From Deltaproteobacteria bacterium (lineage in GTDB: Bacteria > Desulfobacterota > GWC2-55-46), in the NCBI GenBank assembly GCA_030646655.1, contig JAUSLB010000138.1:1-5893 (forward strand): a stretch of DNA of 5,893 bases, in the 5' to 3' direction. Positions 5,291-5,893 of this stretch are shown here, piece by piece. Numbering within the stretch: position 1 is the stretch's first letter; each line of letters opens with the position of its first letter. The notes beneath the pieces are model-generated. The model was not told where the DNA came from. It saw only the letters and a program-made list of their open reading frames with translations, and ran no database searches. Position numbers and translations under genes: made by a program.

Positions 5291-5893
5291 ATGAAAAGAA
5301 ATCTCTCTCCAATATATTTAGATGAAGTTGAAGGAGAAAATTCCCCCGTTGTTTATCTTCGGCCTCGGAGAAGAAAACGTATTGTATTTGGATGGTACGG
5401 AGGGAAGTTTAATCATTTAGACTGGTTACTTCCTCTTTTACCAAAATCTCATCATTATTGCGAACCATTCTCAGGGTCTGCCGCTGTTCTACTTAACCGT
5501 GTACCATCTCAAGTAGAAACATACAATGATATTGATGGAGATGTTGTAAACTTTTTCAGAGTTCTTCGTGACCGCCCCGACGAAATAGTTCGAGCTATTG
5601 CCCTTACACCCTTTTCAAGAGAAGAGCTATACGCCGCTGTTCATGGCAATATGCAGGGAATCTCTGATATAGAACGTGCTAGGCGATTTTATGTGAGAGC
5701 AAGACAGGTACGTACTGGACTTGCTCAGACAGCCACATTAGGCCGATGGGCTAATTGCAAAAATACGAGCCGAGCCGGAATGTCTGGCGTCGTTTCCAGA
5801 TGGCTTGGTGGCGTTGAGGCTCTTGACGATATCGCTATGCGTCTCTTGCGCGTTCAAATCGAAAACCGTCCGGCTATAGATATGATTAAACTC
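5291..5893 (+). CDS. DNA adenine methyltransferase, D12 class, N-terminal part (3' end outside window)
   Basis: The frame is open from ATG 5291 to the window end (201 codons). It encodes the start of a Dam-like N6-adenine DNA methyltransferase of the D12 class, which uses S-adenosylmethionine. Seen: WYGGK at 35-39 (motif X), EPFSGSAAVLL at 58-68 (motif I, SAM binding), and YNDIDGDVVNFF at 78-89 (acidic SAM-contacting motif), then RVLRDRPDEI. A basic stretch, RPRRRKR (24-30), precedes the domain. The catalytic DPPY motif is expected downstream of the window and is not seen. The first 32 residues extend ahead of motif X. Base composition is much more AT-rich than aspS (hand counts: 19 of 60 G+C in 5401-5460, 36 of 60 in 4501-4560), and CGT, CTT and TTA codons are more frequent. 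This suggests horizontal acquisition. It could be an orphan methylase or part of a restriction-modification or phage-defence module; the next genes decide. Confidence 0.88.
   Translation, partial: MKRNLSPIYLDEVEGENSPVVYLRPRRRKRIVFGWYGGKFNHLDWLLPLLPKSHHYCEPFSGSAAVLLNRVPSQVETYNDIDGDVVNFFRVLRDRPDEIVRAIALTPFSREELYAAVHGNMQGISDIERARRFYVRARQVRTGLAQTATLGRWANCKNTSRAGMSGVVSRWLGGVEALDDIAMRLLRVQIENRPAIDMIKL

Overview
The window looks like chromosome from an uncultured anaerobic or metal-/sulfur-cycling bacterium, most like Desulfobacterota or Nitrospirota. This rests on tandem small triheme c-type cytochromes of the Geobacter 'nanowire' type, a GC-rich core with heavy AGG (Arg) and ATA (Ile) codon use, and an aspartyl-tRNA synthetase carrying non-discriminating signature residues. 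The phylum is an inference; no rRNA or lineage-specific marker is present.

Layout. 1-540 (+) is the C-terminal half of a glucokinase. 541-780 holds no gene and looks like a short non-autonomous transposable element (MITE-like): imperfect 15-bp terminal inverted repeats, TTAG on both flanks, and an interior made almost entirely of hairpins. 816-1577 (+) is 6-phosphogluconolactonase. Removing the putative insertion would leave only 31 bp between glk and pgl, so the pair was probably a compact sugar-phosphate operon later interrupted. 1607-1636 is a bidirectional terminator between pgl and the convergent cytochrome operon.

1666-3133 (-) is a three-gene operon, read right to left, encoding three exported triheme c7-type cytochromes. 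The last two genes overlap by 4 bp (ATGA). Each triheme domain has three heme-binding motifs, only two further histidines and a conserved Met, which suggests one His/Met heme beside two bis-His hemes. 3134-3408 is a divergent intergenic region with a promoter candidate for each direction. 3409-5196 (+) is full-length aspS with a TTG start. 5291-5893 (+) is the N-terminal part of a D12-class DNA adenine methyltransferase, visibly richer in AT and different in codon use. It has its own promoter and RBS candidates and probably marks the edge of an acquired restriction-modification or other mobile module beyond the window.

How the genes work together. Glk and Pgl feed glucose into the oxidative pentose phosphate or Entner-Doudoroff route. 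The cytochromes are periplasmic electron carriers whose partners are not in the window. AspRS probably charges both tRNA-Asp and tRNA-Asn for later amidation. The best candidates for novelty are the hairpin-rich element at 541-780 and the split-nanowire cytochrome operon; neither is proven to be a new system.
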